A model generated the notes under the pieces. It was not told the DNA's origin, did not search any database, and worked only from the letters and a program-made list of their open reading frames with translations. Made by a program: the position numbers and the translations under genes. Positions 1 to 7,631 of a stretch of 19,814 bases of DNA are shown in pieces; the stretch's first letter is position 1; each line of letters opens with the position of its first letter. Source of the stretch: REEB426 sp964551975 (GTDB lineage: Bacteria > Actinomycetota > Actinomycetes > S36-B12); NCBI GenBank assembly GCA_964551975.1, contig CAZKFI010000039.1, positions 1-19,814 of the forward strand, in the 5' to 3' direction.

Positions 1-2
1 AC

Positions 3-1304
3 TCACTGACCTGAGCCACTTGGATACCAGTCGAACACCACGGCATCCTCTTCGGGGCCGATGATCACCGCGCACCCGGGGGTAGCTCCCATGCGGAGTA
101 ATTCCGTTTCTACGCCAAGTCGCGCCAGGCGACTGGCGAGGTAGCCGACCGCCTCGTCGTTGCTGAAGTCAGTCTGACGAACCCAACGCTCAGGGCGCTC
201 GCCGAGCACCCGATAGCCCTCTGGGACCGGCTCGATCGTGAAAGCCGCCGCATCAACGGCCGGTGGGGTGATGACCACTCGCACCGGTTCGACGTTGACC
301 TGTTGGCGATGTTCACGCACCAGCTCAGCCATGGCATAGGCAAGGGTGGGTAGCCCCTCGCGGGAGACGGCCGAAACGGGGATGGCGCGCAGGCCACGTT
401 CTTGCAGCAGTGGCTGCACCATGTCGGCAAGGACGCGACCGTCTGGCATATCGATCTTGTTCAACGCAACCAGGCGCGGTCGATCCGCAAGCCCGCCGTA
501 GGCCGCGAGCTCTGCCTCAATCACATCGAGGTCGGCCAGCGGATCGCGGTCCGATTCCATTGCCGCGCAGTCCAGAACGTGGACCAAGACACTGCAGCGC
601 TCGACGTGGCGCAGAAACTCAAGTCCCAGGCCACGTCCACTGCTGGCGCCGGGGATGAGGCCAGGGACATCCGCGACGGTGAACACCGTGTCACCGGCCG
701 TCACCACTCCGAGATTCGGTACCAACGTAGTGAACGGATAGTCAGCGATTTTTGGACGCGCCGCACTCATCGCGGCAATCAGGCTGGACTTTCCCGCGCT
801 AGGGAACCCGACCAAGGCAACATCAGCCACGGTTTTCAGTTCCAGGGTGACCGAGCGTTCCTGCCCAGGTTCACCAAGCAGAGCAAACTGCGGGGCCTTG
901 CGGCGCGGGGACGCCAGTGCTGCGTTGCCAAGGCCGCCACGTCCACCGCGGGCAACCACGAACGCCGAACCGGGCGCGACCAGATCGACCAGCAGGTTGC
1001 CCTTGTCGTCGAAAACCTGCGTTCCGGCTGGTACCGGCAGCAGGATGTCTTCGGCGTTGGCGCCATTGCGATGCCCACCCTGGCCGGGGCGCCCACTTGC
1101 TGCGGCGCGATGGGGACCGTGTTGGTAGTCCAAGAGGGTGGTCACGTTGGCGTCGACGACGAGGACCACGTCACCACCCCGACCACCATTACCGCCGTCG
1201 GGGCCGCCGAGGGGCTTGAACTTCTCGCGAAGGATAGATGCGCACCCGTTGCCGCCATTGCCACCGCGGGCGTGCACAACCACGCGGTCAATGAAGGTCG
1301 TCAT
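3..1304 (-). CDS. obgE: Obg family ribosome-assembly GTPase (ObgE/CgtA)
   Basis: This cytoplasmic GTPase acts in late 50S subunit assembly and couples growth to the GTP/ppGpp state. All three family domains are present. A glycine-rich Obg fold spans about residues 1-158. The G domain spans about 160-333, with P-loop GFPSAGKSS (166-174), switch I around YPFTT (189-193), DVPG (212-215), NKID (282-285) and SAV (311-313). A C-terminal OCT-type domain spans about 350-429. At 433 aa it is slightly shorter than many actinobacterial Obg proteins but complete: ATG start at 1302-1304 and TGA stop at 3-5. It is the third gene of rplU-rpmA-obgE, a very widely conserved order, and follows rpmA by 24 nt. 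No strong Shine-Dalgarno is visible, so expression probably depends on read-through from rpmA. Confidence 0.98.
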   Translation of the reverse strand: MTTFIDRVVVHARGGNGGNGCASILREKFKPLGGPDGGNGGRGGDVVLVVDANVTTLLDYQHGPHRAAASGRPGQGGHRNGANAEDILLPVPAGTQVFDDKGNLLVDLVAPGSAFVVARGGRGGLGNAALASPRRKAPQFALLGEPGQERSVTLELKTVADVALVGFPSAGKSSLIAAMSAARPKIADYPFTTLVPNLGVVTAGDTVFTVADVPGLIPGASSGRGLGLEFLRHVERCSVLVHVLDCAAMESDRDPLADLDVIEAELAAYGGLADRPRLVALNKIDMPDGRVLADMVQPLLQERGLRAIPVSAVSREGLPTLAYAMAELVREHRQQVNVEPVRVVITPPAVDAAAFTIEPVPEGYRVLGERPERWVRQTDFSNDEAVGYLASRLARLGVETELLRMGATPGCAVIIGPEEDAVVFDWYPSGSGQ

Positions 1305-1328
1305 GCGACCTGCCGGGCGATGTGAGTG

Positions 1329-1586
1329 TCAGGAACCGGAGGGCACCACGTTCACGACGCGCCGTCCACGCGCCGTGCCGAAGGACACCGTGCCTGCGGC
1401 CAGCGCGAACAGCGTGTCGTCGCCGCCGCGCCCAACGTTGTTCCCCGGATGGAAGTGCGTACCACGCTGCCGGATCAGAATCTCGCCAGCATTCACGGCT
1501 TGGCCGCCGAAGCGCTTCACACCCAGGCGCTGGGCGTTGCTGTCGCGGCCGTTGCGGGTGCTGGATGCACCTTTCTTATGTGCCAT
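1329..1586 (-). CDS. rpmA: 50S ribosomal protein L27
   Basis: L27 is a small basic protein whose N-terminus reaches the peptidyl-transferase centre of the 50S subunit. The sequence begins MAHKKGASSTRNGRDS and continues with the conserved GVKRFGGQ, RQRGT, FHPG and GRGGDDTLFAL segments. Its 85 aa is the usual length. The mature N-terminus directly follows the initiator Met, so there is no cleavable N-terminal extension like that of some Firmicutes. It starts 2 nt after the rplU stop, with only a weak GGGAT-like ribosome site, so it is probably translated in concert with rplU. The stop is TGA. Confidence 0.98.
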   Translation of the reverse strand: MAHKKGASSTRNGRDSNAQRLGVKRFGGQAVNAGEILIRQRGTHFHPGNNVGRGGDDTLFALAAGTVSFGTARGRRVVNVVPSGS

Positions 1587-1588
1587 GG

Positions 1589-1903
1589 TCAGGATCCCGT
1601 CGAAATGCCGGTCACGGTGACGGCGGTGAGCTCAGAGCGATGGCCCATCCGACGTCGGTAGCCGGTCTTGTTCTTGTACTTGAGGATGTTGATCTTGGGT
1701 CCGCGGCGGTGGTCCACGATGGTCGCCGTCACCGCCGCCTTGGCAAGGGCACCGGCCTCAGAGGTCACCTTGTTGCCGTCCACCAGGAGGACAACCGGCA
1801 GGGAGACGGTGCTGCCAGGGGTACCGGGCACACGATCCATGACGATGGTGTCGCCGATGCTCACCTTCTCCTGGCGCCCACCAGCGCGCACGATCGCGTA
1901 CAT
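1589..1903 (-). CDS. rplU: 50S ribosomal protein L21
   Basis: L21 is a 23S rRNA-binding protein of the large subunit. The start at 1901-1903 gives the canonical MYAIVRAGGRQEKV N-terminus and 104 aa. The C-terminal KINILKYKNKTGYRRRMGHR segment is the conserved rRNA-binding end of the family. The reading frame stays open 27 codons further upstream, but that stretch resembles no L21 and covers a tandem repeat, so I rejected the longer start. A GGAGAG ribosome-binding site lies at 1906-1911. The gene is the first of rplU-rpmA-obgE, with a promoter candidate about 100 nt upstream. Confidence 0.97.
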   Translation of the reverse strand: MYAIVRAGGRQEKVSIGDTIVMDRVPGTPGSTVSLPVVLLVDGNKVTSEAGALAKAAVTATIVDHRRGPKINILKYKNKTGYRRRMGHRSELTAVTVTGISTGS

Positions 1904-1905
1904 GA

Positions 1906-1911
1906 CTCTCC
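1906..1911 (-). promoter_or_regulatory. Ribosome-binding site of rplU
   Basis: GGAGAG lies just 5' of the rplU ATG at 1903. It supports the short L21 start over the in-frame upstream alternatives. The spacing is rather short (about 4 nt from GGAG to ATG). Confidence 0.6.
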
Positions 1912-1918
1912 GTCCATC

Positions 1919-1956
1919 CTTACTCGGTGAATCCCAACTTACTCGGTGAATCCCAA
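1919..1956 (-). repeat. Perfect 19-bp tandem duplication in the rplU leader
   Basis: Two identical, directly abutting copies occupy 1919-1937 and 1938-1956. The minus-strand unit is TTGGGATTCACCGAGTAAG. They lie between the predicted rplU promoter and the rplU ribosome-binding site, ending 15 nt before the start codon. The 19-nt length is not a multiple of three, which argues against coding function. It could be a recent slippage duplication or a doubled regulatory element; the sequence alone does not decide. Confidence 0.95.
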
Positions 1957-2004
1957 GGCCGTGGGCTGCAGGCAACCCCGGCAAAGCCCTGTCTGGGTCG
2001 GCTT

Positions 2005-2033
2005 AGCCTACGGGATCTGGGCCGGCGAGCCAA
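2005..2033 (-). promoter_or_regulatory. Predicted promoter of rplU-rpmA-obgE
   Basis: On the minus strand, TTGGCT (2028-2033) and TAGGCT (2005-2010) are separated by exactly 17 bp. This is a good housekeeping sigma-70-like -35/-10 pair for an actinobacterium. Transcription would begin near 1998, giving a leader of about 95 nt that contains the 19-bp tandem repeat. It is divergent from the small plus-strand gene at 2079. Confidence 0.55.
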
Positions 2034-2066
2034 ATGGCCGCCCAGCTGCTCCCGTGCGCCGCCTCC

Positions 2067-2072
2067 TACGAT
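2067..2072 (+). promoter_or_regulatory. Leaderless -10 box (TACGAT) of the small membrane-protein gene
   Basis: TACGAT is followed by 6 nt and then the ATG at 2079. Transcription starting the normal distance from a -10 box would begin at, or within a base of, the start codon. There is no Shine-Dalgarno and no clear -35 box. This position also favours ATG 2079 over the in-frame upstream start at 2034. Confidence 0.5.
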
Positions 2073-2078
2073 GGGCCC

Positions 2079-2315
2079 ATGTCACAGATGCGTATCGAAC
2101 CCGCTGCTCGCTCATGGACCGTGACCAAGGTCGTCGCGGTCATCGTGGCCATCCTGACGGCCGGCTACATGCTCCCCTGGGCTATCGCGGCCGTACGGGA
2201 TGTCCCGCACTGGCTGGTCTTCTGGATCAACCTGCTGCTCGGGTGGACGATCATCGGCTGGATCGTGGCACTGGTGATGTCCCTGCGTGCGCAGCGCCAG
2301 GTCGTTATCACCTAG
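2079..2315 (+). CDS. Small two-helix membrane protein, superinfection-immunity family (PF14373-like)
   Basis: The 78-aa product has two hydrophobic helices, at about residues 16-38 and 44-68, and a short basic tail. The second helix carries the pattern typical of the superinfection immunity family (Pfam PF14373, which includes the T4 Imm type): N51, GWT (55-57), GW (60-61) and AL (64-65). Phage members block DNA injection at the membrane. Chromosomal members such as this one are common and mostly uncharacterised, so the name gives family membership only and does not prove an immunity role. It stands alone on the plus strand between divergent rplU and convergent rne. It appears to be leaderless: TACGAT, then 6 nt, then ATG. 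The stop is TAG. The family call comes from recalled motifs. Confidence 0.75.
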   Translation: MSQMRIEPAARSWTVTKVVAVIVAILTAGYMLPWAIAAVRDVPHWLVFWINLLLGWTIIGWIVALVMSLRAQRQVVIT

Positions 2316-2355
2316 TCCTGCCGACCTAGGCCGTCTCAAACGAGGCCGTCACTCA

Positions 2356-2379
2356 CCCCTCGCCCGATCCGGCGAGGGG
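2356..2379. terminator. Hairpin terminator between convergent genes
   Basis: CCCCTCGCC (2356-2364) and GGCGAGGGG (2371-2379) form a perfect 9-bp GC-rich stem with a 6-nt loop. The hairpin lies between the stop of the small plus-strand gene (2315) and the stop of rne (2394), so it could serve both directions. No U-tract follows on either side, which is common for terminators in high-GC actinobacteria. Confidence 0.7.
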
Positions 2380-2393
2380 ATCAGGTTCGCCGA

Positions 2394-4709
2394 CTAGCGG
2401 GCCCGCCACCAACCGCGGCCGCCACGCGAGCCAGAGGCATCGTCCGCGTCACCGTCGGAGCCATCCCCGTGTTCTAGGTCATCCTCGTGACCCACGGCGT
2501 CGGAGGCATCCACGACCTCACCGGTGAAGTCATCCGGCCGATCAGCGACAACCTCGAGCAGGTCCACTTCCGGGTCAATCGCCAACTCGTCATCCACGCT
2601 TGCGGTCTCGAACATACGTGCGGCTACGTCGGCCGGATCCACTGCATTGGGTGGGCGCCGATGACGTGGTGAGGCGTCATGGTCATGGTCATGGTCGCCA
2701 GTCAGCGATACCCGAAGACCGCGGCCAGCGCAGGCCTCACACGGGGTGGAGAAGGATTCAATGAGCCCTGAACCGATGCGCTTGCGGGTCATTTGCACCA
2801 ACCCGAGCGAGGTCACCTCGGCGACCTGGTGCTTGGTGCGATCGCGACCCAAGCACTCGACCAATCGACGGAGCACCAGGTCACGATTGCTCTCCAGCAC
2901 CATGTCGATGAAGTCGATGACGATGATGCCGCCGATGTCGCGTAGGCGTAGCTGACGGACGATCTCTTCGGCTGCTTCCAGGTTGTTCCGCGTGACCGTC
3001 TGTTCCAGATTGCCACCCTGGCCGGTGAACTTGCCGGTGTTGACATCGATGACGGTCATGGCCTCAGTGCGGTCGATTACGAGGGAACCACCGGAGGGCA
3101 GCCACACCTTGCGGTCCAACGCCTTGGCCAACTGTTCGTCGACCCGATACTCGGTGAACAGATCACGTGGTTCATTCCACTGTTGCAGCCGATCCCCGAG
3201 ATCCGGAGCGACCGCGGTGACGTAGCCCTGCACCGAATCCCAGGCCTGATCCCCGGACACGATGAGCGAATTGACGTCCTCATTGAAAATATCGCGCACG
3301 ACCTTGATGGCCAGATCAGGTTCGCTGTAGAGCAGGGTCGGAGGCGTAGCCGTACTCGCCGACGCAGTGATGCTCTCCCACTGCGCCTGCAGTCGGGCGA
3401 TGTCCTGCTCCAAAGCATTCTCCGGTGCACCCTCGGCCGCCGTACGCACGATGACGCCGGCCTCCTCGGGCATAACCCGCTTGAGAATGCCCTTCAGTCG
3501 ACTGCGCTCGGTATCGGGCAGCTTGCGACTGATTCCAGTCATCGAGCCATCCGGTACGTACACCAGGAACCGTCCAGGCAGCGAGATCTGGCTCGTCAGT
3601 CGGGCACCCTTTTGACCAACGGGATCCTTGGTGACCTGAACCAAGACCGGATCACCGGTCTTCAACGCGAATTCGATGCGCTTGGGCTGCCCGTCCAAAC
3701 CGGCAGCGTCCCAGTTGACCTCACCGGCGTAGAGCACGGCGTTGCGCTTGCGACCGATGTCCACGAAGGCGGCTTCCATGCTGGGGAGCACGTTTTGAAC
3801 TCGACCCAGGTACACATTGCCGACCAGGGAGCCTTGGGCTCCTCGGGTGACGTAGTGCTCTACCAGGATGCCGTCTTCGAGCACGGCTATCTGCGTGCGC
3901 TCCCCGGATTGGCGCACCGCCATGATGCGGTTAACCGCCTCACGGCGTGCGAGGAACTCGGCTTCGGTCAGGATTGGGGCGCGACGACGACCGGCCTCGC
4001 GACCTTCGCGGCGCCGCTGCTTCTTGGCCTCCAGGCGCGTCGACCCACGGAGCGACCCGACATCGTCACCTTTGGCACGCGGCTCGCGGACACGAACGAC
4101 CGTGTTCGGCGGGTCGTCCGGGAGCGGTTCGGCATCGCCACTGCGACGACGCCTGCGGCGCCGGCGCGTTGTCCCGGAACCCTCGTCGTCGTCCCCGAGG
4201 TCACCATCTGCCTCGCCGTCCTGGTCATCACCATCACCGAGTTCGCCGTCCTGCTCCCCCTGGCCTGCATCAGCACCATCGGCGTCACTGCGACGGCGCC
4301 GCCCACGACCGCCCCGGCGGCGACGCCGGCGAGCGCCGGCGCCCTCCTCGTCATCGGAATCGTCGTTTGCGTCACCTTCCGCAGAGCCGTCCTCGTCGCC
4401 TTGGACAGCGGCTGCGGTGGACTTCGCCACCCGCTTGCGGGGGGCGGGTGCGGGTTCGGCCGCCTGAAAGATTGGCGCGATGAATGCGGGGCTAGCAGTG
4501 GCCGCCGGCTCCTGATCGGCCTCGACAGCGCTGGCAGCGGTCGACTTCCGACTGGTGCGCTTGGCTGCCTTGACCGGTTGATCGCCACCGTCCGGAGCGT
4601 CAGTAGCCACGGTTTCAGCCGGTGGTCCGGCAGGTCGCGCGGCGGCTCGGCGCCGGCGGGTGGGTCGGGATTCCTCAGTTGCCGAGGGGTCAGTCTGATC
4701 GTCGACCAT
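2394..4709 (-). CDS. rne: Ribonuclease E/G family endoribonuclease
   Basis: This single-strand-specific, 5'-end-sensing endoribonuclease processes rRNA and tRNA precursors and decays mRNA. It is 771 aa from the chosen ATG. Residues 1 to about 245 are low complexity, with alternating Arg-rich blocks (128-140, 182-189) and Asp/Glu/Gly blocks. The catalytic core runs from about 255 to 665: an S1 domain near 290-375, the magnesium-binding aspartates D555 (IDVNTG) and D599 (IDFIDM), and the zinc-link cysteines C657 and C660 (CEAC). An acidic tail with an HDHDHD patch follows. The start at 4707-4709 has AAGGAG 9 nt upstream; the frame stays open to a TTG at 4751 with no such support. It follows the radical SAM pair, as in many bacteria. 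Confidence 0.95.
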   Translation of the reverse strand: MVDDQTDPSATEESRPTRRRRAAARPAGPPAETVATDAPDGGDQPVKAAKRTSRKSTAASAVEADQEPAATASPAFIAPIFQAAEPAPAPRKRVAKSTAAAVQGDEDGSAEGDANDDSDDEEGAGARRRRRRGGRGRRRRSDADGADAGQGEQDGELGDGDDQDGEADGDLGDDDEGSGTTRRRRRRRRSGDAEPLPDDPPNTVVRVREPRAKGDDVGSLRGSTRLEAKKQRRREGREAGRRRAPILTEAEFLARREAVNRIMAVRQSGERTQIAVLEDGILVEHYVTRGAQGSLVGNVYLGRVQNVLPSMEAAFVDIGRKRNAVLYAGEVNWDAAGLDGQPKRIEFALKTGDPVLVQVTKDPVGQKGARLTSQISLPGRFLVYVPDGSMTGISRKLPDTERSRLKGILKRVMPEEAGVIVRTAAEGAPENALEQDIARLQAQWESITASASTATPPTLLYSEPDLAIKVVRDIFNEDVNSLIVSGDQAWDSVQGYVTAVAPDLGDRLQQWNEPRDLFTEYRVDEQLAKALDRKVWLPSGGSLVIDRTEAMTVIDVNTGKFTGQGGNLEQTVTRNNLEAAEEIVRQLRLRDIGGIIVIDFIDMVLESNRDLVLRRLVECLGRDRTKHQVAEVTSLGLVQMTRKRIGSGLIESFSTPCEACAGRGLRVSLTGDHDHDHDASPRHRRPPNAVDPADVAARMFETASVDDELAIDPEVDLLEVVADRPDDFTGEVVDASDAVGHEDDLEHGDGSDGDADDASGSRGGRGWWRAR

Positions 4710-4718
4710 GGGGTCGCA

Positions 4719-4724
4719 CTCCTT
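4719..4724 (-). promoter_or_regulatory. Ribosome-binding site that sets the rne start
   Basis: AAGGAG lies 9 nt before the ATG at 4709 on the minus strand. It decides for this start over the TTG 42 nt further upstream. Confidence 0.75.
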
Positions 4725-4853
4725 CACGCGCCCGCGCACGATGGCGGGCAAGTCGGCTGGACGTCACCAGTGGTGCGCCCAGCAAGCCTGGGTTGGTGGC
4801 CGGTGCGCAGCGATTGGTTCGTCGCGCGGCACTCGGGCCACCGGAAACTCTTC

Positions 4854-4868
4854 GGAGTCCGGGACTCC
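4854..4868 (-). terminator. Weak hairpin after the DUF2344 gene
   Basis: GGAGTC and GACTCC form a 6-bp stem with a 3-nt loop, starting 5 nt after the TAA stop at 4874-4876, in the 164-nt gap before rne. There is no U-run. It might cause partial termination or be an RNA-processing site; it could also be chance in GC-rich DNA. No convincing rne promoter is visible in the rest of the gap. Confidence 0.25.
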
Positions 4869-4873
4869 AGTGG

Positions 4874-5632
4874 TTAGGCCGATGCCGACCTGGCGGCGGC
4901 TCGGTCCTCGGCGAACGGATCGCCTATCTCCGTGCCCTCCGGTCCTAGTGGCCCCTGTGCCAGCCGGGTGATCCGAGGGGGAACCGGCGGCACGAGGTCG
5001 GCCACCTGCCGCAGGGCGGCAAGGACGTCATCGGGTCGCACAGCCGGAACTGCATGCCGAACGACCGCTGCCAGTATGGCACAGTCGGTGTCCGATTCAT
5101 CCGGCACCAGCCGGGCCTCCAACACAGGTCCCCGAGCATCGAAGGTGCGCAGCCCCGACTTGGTCATGCGCTGCACCTGGACCTCGTCGGAGGCCAGCAG
5201 TCGGTCCACTGCCTGGGCAACCAGTACCGGCTCCAGGCCCGCGAGACGGACCTCCCAACGGGAGGCCTGGAGGCGTTCGACAAAGTCTGGGGTGAGGGCG
5301 GGTACGACCTCGACGATGTCCAGGCCGCTGGGCAGGCTGGCATCCAGTGCTGCCTGGAGCCAGTGCGGATCTAGCTCGCGGGTGACCGCGATTTCCAGGT
5401 ACTCGGCCTCACTGGCCACCCCGGTGGGAGCCGCATTGGCATAGGAGATTCGCGGATGCGGGCTGAATCCGGCACTGAAGGCGATGGGGATTTCAGCCCG
5501 GCGCAGGGCACGTTCGAAGGCTCGCTGGAAGTCACGATGGCTGGCGAAGCGCAATCGCCCGCGCTTGGCGTAGCGAAGGCGCAGTCGTTGGACGGCGGGT
5601 GGCAGATCCCGCTGTGGAGCCTGGCGAGCCAC
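4874..5632 (-). CDS. TIGR03936/DUF2344 family protein, partner of the adjacent radical SAM enzyme
   Basis: This 252-aa cytoplasmic protein belongs to the radical-SAM-linked family TIGR03936 (DUF2344); its molecular function is not established. Recognisable family features are the N-terminal LRLRYAKRGRLRFASHRD segment (about 17-34), then ERALRRAEIPIAFSAGFSPHPRISYANAAP in pieces with the conserved GFSPHP at about residues 55-60, and a less conserved C-terminal half. The GTG start at 5630-5632 lies 1 nt after the TAG of the upstream radical SAM gene, so the two are almost certainly co-translated. Homologues of the two proteins are fused in some bacteria, which supports a physical partnership. 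No strong Shine-Dalgarno is visible, consistent with coupling. The next gene is rne. Confidence 0.85.
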   Translation of the reverse strand: MARQAPQRDLPPAVQRLRLRYAKRGRLRFASHRDFQRAFERALRRAEIPIAFSAGFSPHPRISYANAAPTGVASEAEYLEIAVTRELDPHWLQAALDASLPSGLDIVEVVPALTPDFVERLQASRWEVRLAGLEPVLVAQAVDRLLASDEVQVQRMTKSGLRTFDARGPVLEARLVPDESDTDCAILAAVVRHAVPAVRPDDVLAALRQVADLVPPVPPRITRLAQGPLGPEGTEIGDPFAEDRAAARSASA

Positions 5633-5633
5633 G

Positions 5634-7625
5634 CTATGGACGACTTGGGGGCGTGGTGGTCGCTGAGCTAGGTACCGCTGGCTGCCGTAGCGCGGGGAGC
5701 GGCAGGTCGGTGACGCCGGTTGGGCCTACCTGAATCTCGGTGCCCATCTGGTCACACACACCACAGTCGAAACAGGGGGTCCAGCGGCAGTCTTCGACCG
5801 CTACCTCGTCCAGCGCCGCCTGCCAGTCCTCCCAGAGCCACTCAGAATCGAGCCCGGAATCCAGGTGGTCCCAGGGCAGGATTTCGGTTCGCTCGCGCTC
5901 GCGGGTGGTGAACCAATCAACGTCAACCCCCTGGAGGGCCTCGGCTGCGGCCTGCATCCACCGATCGAACGAGAAGTGCTCGCTCCAGCCATCGAAACGC
6001 GCGCCACGTCGCCAGGCAGCCTCAATAACGCCCGCAACACGACGGTCCCCGCGGGATAGGAGCCCTTCGACAATGCCGGGCTTGCCATCGTGATACCGCA
6101 AGCCGATGGCCTTGCCGTACTGCCGGTCAGCACGCAGGGCGTCACGGAGTTTGGCCAAACGGGCATCGGTGGTGACGTGGTCCAGTTGTGCAGCCCATTG
6201 AAATGGCGTGTGTGGTTTGGGGACGAACCCGCCGATGGACACCGTGCAGCGAATGTCCTTCCGCCCAGTGACGGCCTGACCGGCCTTGATCACCTCGCGC
6301 GCCAAGGTGGCAATCTGCAGGACGTCATCATCAGTCTCGGTGGGCAGGCCACACATGAAGTACAGCTTCACCTGCCGCCAGCCGGCCTGGTAGGCCGTCG
6401 TCACCGTTCGAACCAGGTCTTCCTCGGTCACCAACTTGTTGATGACTCGACGCATCCGCTCGCTGCCGCCTTCCGGTGCGAAGGTGAGTCCGCTGCGTCG
6501 CCCGTTGCGCGATAGCTCGTTTGCCAGATCGACATTGAACGCATCGACGCGCGTACTGGGTAGCGAGAGTGAGGTCTGACTCTCGGCGTACCGGTCCGCG
6601 AGATTGCGAGCGATGTCGCCGATCTCCGAGTGGTCGGCGCTGGAAAGCGACAGCAGGCCAACCTCTTCGAACCCGGTGGCCGCGAGACCTTCATCGACCA
6701 TTGCCGCGATTCCGGTGATGCTGCGCTCCCGGACCGGGCGGGTAATCATGCCCGCCTGGCAGAACCGACAGCCTCGGGTGCAGCCGCGGAAGATCTCCAC
6801 GCTGCGACGCTCGTGCACCGTTTCAGCCAGTGGCACCAAGGGTCGCTTCGGATAGGGCCAGGAGTCCAGATCCATCAGGGTGTGCTTGCGGATTCGCCAG
6901 GGAACATCGGTCCGATTCGGCGCAACTCGCTGGATGCGTCCGTCCGGTAGGTATTCCACGTCATAGAAAGCCGGGATGTAGACCACCTCGGTCTGCGCCA
7001 GCGAGAGCAGAAACCCTTCGCGACCACCCGGACGCCCGGCCTGCTGCCACTGTCGATGCAGGTCCGTGACCAGCAGCACCGCCTCTTCACCGTCACCGAG
7101 GATCGCGGCATCAATGAACGTCGCAATCGGTTCGGGATTGAATGCCGCGTGTCCGCCGGCGATCACGACCGGGTGATCATCGCTTCGGTGCGCCGCGTGG
7201 AGCGGAATACCCGCCAGATCAAGGGCCGTCAGGAGATTGGTGTAACCCAGTTCAGTGGAGAACGAGACCCCGAGGAGGTCGAAATCAGAAAGGGAGCGGT
7301 GGGCATCGACGGTGAAGTGCGGCAGCTGATGGCTGCGCAGCAGCGCTTCCAGATCCGGCCAGACTGCGTAGGCACGCTCAGCAAGAACTCTGGGCTGCTC
7401 GTTGAGGATCTCGTAGAGGATCTGCAAGCCTTGATTGGGCGCACCGACTTCATAGGCATCTGGGTACATCAAGGCCCATCGCACGTCCGCGCTCTCCCAC
7501 GGAGACGAGACGGCATTCCATTCACCGCCCACATACTGGATCGGCTTGGTGACCTGAGCCAGGAGCGGCTCCAGGGAGTCAAAGAGCGAGGCTCCGCGCC
7601 GCTGATCCGCCATGGTCGATGTCAT
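5634..7625 (-). CDS. TIGR03960 family radical SAM enzyme of unknown substrate
   Basis: This 663-aa iron-sulfur enzyme of the radical SAM superfamily has an unestablished reaction. An N-terminal region like the B12-binding domain of related enzymes spans about 45-190 and includes GDGE (178-181). The radical SAM core follows, with the CxxxCxxC cluster C282, C286 and C289 (FRGCTRGCRFC). Near the C-terminus is a second cysteine group, C613, C618, C621 and C624, which could bind another metal or cluster. The extreme tail is Pro/Ser/Thr-rich. The ATG at 7623-7625 is chosen because TACGCT lies 6 nt upstream (leaderless style); an in-frame ATG at 7613 is the alternative. It lies 22 nt after rodA and 1 nt before its DUF2344 partner. 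Confidence 0.88.
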   Translation of the reverse strand: MTSTMADQRRGASLFDSLEPLLAQVTKPIQYVGGEWNAVSSPWESADVRWALMYPDAYEVGAPNQGLQILYEILNEQPRVLAERAYAVWPDLEALLRSHQLPHFTVDAHRSLSDFDLLGVSFSTELGYTNLLTALDLAGIPLHAAHRSDDHPVVIAGGHAAFNPEPIATFIDAAILGDGEEAVLLVTDLHRQWQQAGRPGGREGFLLSLAQTEVVYIPAFYDVEYLPDGRIQRVAPNRTDVPWRIRKHTLMDLDSWPYPKRPLVPLAETVHERRSVEIFRGCTRGCRFCQAGMITRPVRERSITGIAAMVDEGLAATGFEEVGLLSLSSADHSEIGDIARNLADRYAESQTSLSLPSTRVDAFNVDLANELSRNGRRSGLTFAPEGGSERMRRVINKLVTEEDLVRTVTTAYQAGWRQVKLYFMCGLPTETDDDVLQIATLAREVIKAGQAVTGRKDIRCTVSIGGFVPKPHTPFQWAAQLDHVTTDARLAKLRDALRADRQYGKAIGLRYHDGKPGIVEGLLSRGDRRVAGVIEAAWRRGARFDGWSEHFSFDRWMQAAAEALQGVDVDWFTTRERERTEILPWDHLDSGLDSEWLWEDWQAALDEVAVEDCRWTPCFDCGVCDQMGTEIQVGPTGVTDLPLPALRQPAVPSSATTTPPSRP

Positions 7626-7631
7626 TCAGCG

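Noticed and set aside
402..1325. 307-aa plus-strand open frame opposite obgE
   Set aside because: It is antisense to conserved Obg domains and has no family features or ribosome site.
1904..1984. In-frame 27-codon N-terminal extension of rplU
   Set aside because: It does not resemble L21, contains a non-triplet 19-nt tandem repeat, and the shorter start has the canonical L21 N-terminus and a ribosome site.
2676..2700. Short GTCATG-type microrepeat near the 3' end of rne
   Set aside because: It simply encodes the HDHDHD residues of RNase E and has only about three units, so it was not listed as a separate repeat.
3183..4877. 564-aa plus-strand open frame opposite rne
   Set aside because: It is antisense to the well-supported RNase E core, shows no recognisable domain, and arises from high-GC codon bias that keeps the opposite frame open.
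7613..7615. Alternative ATG for the radical SAM gene
   Set aside because: It has no better ribosome site, and the upstream ATG fits the leaderless -10 spacing; it remains possible.
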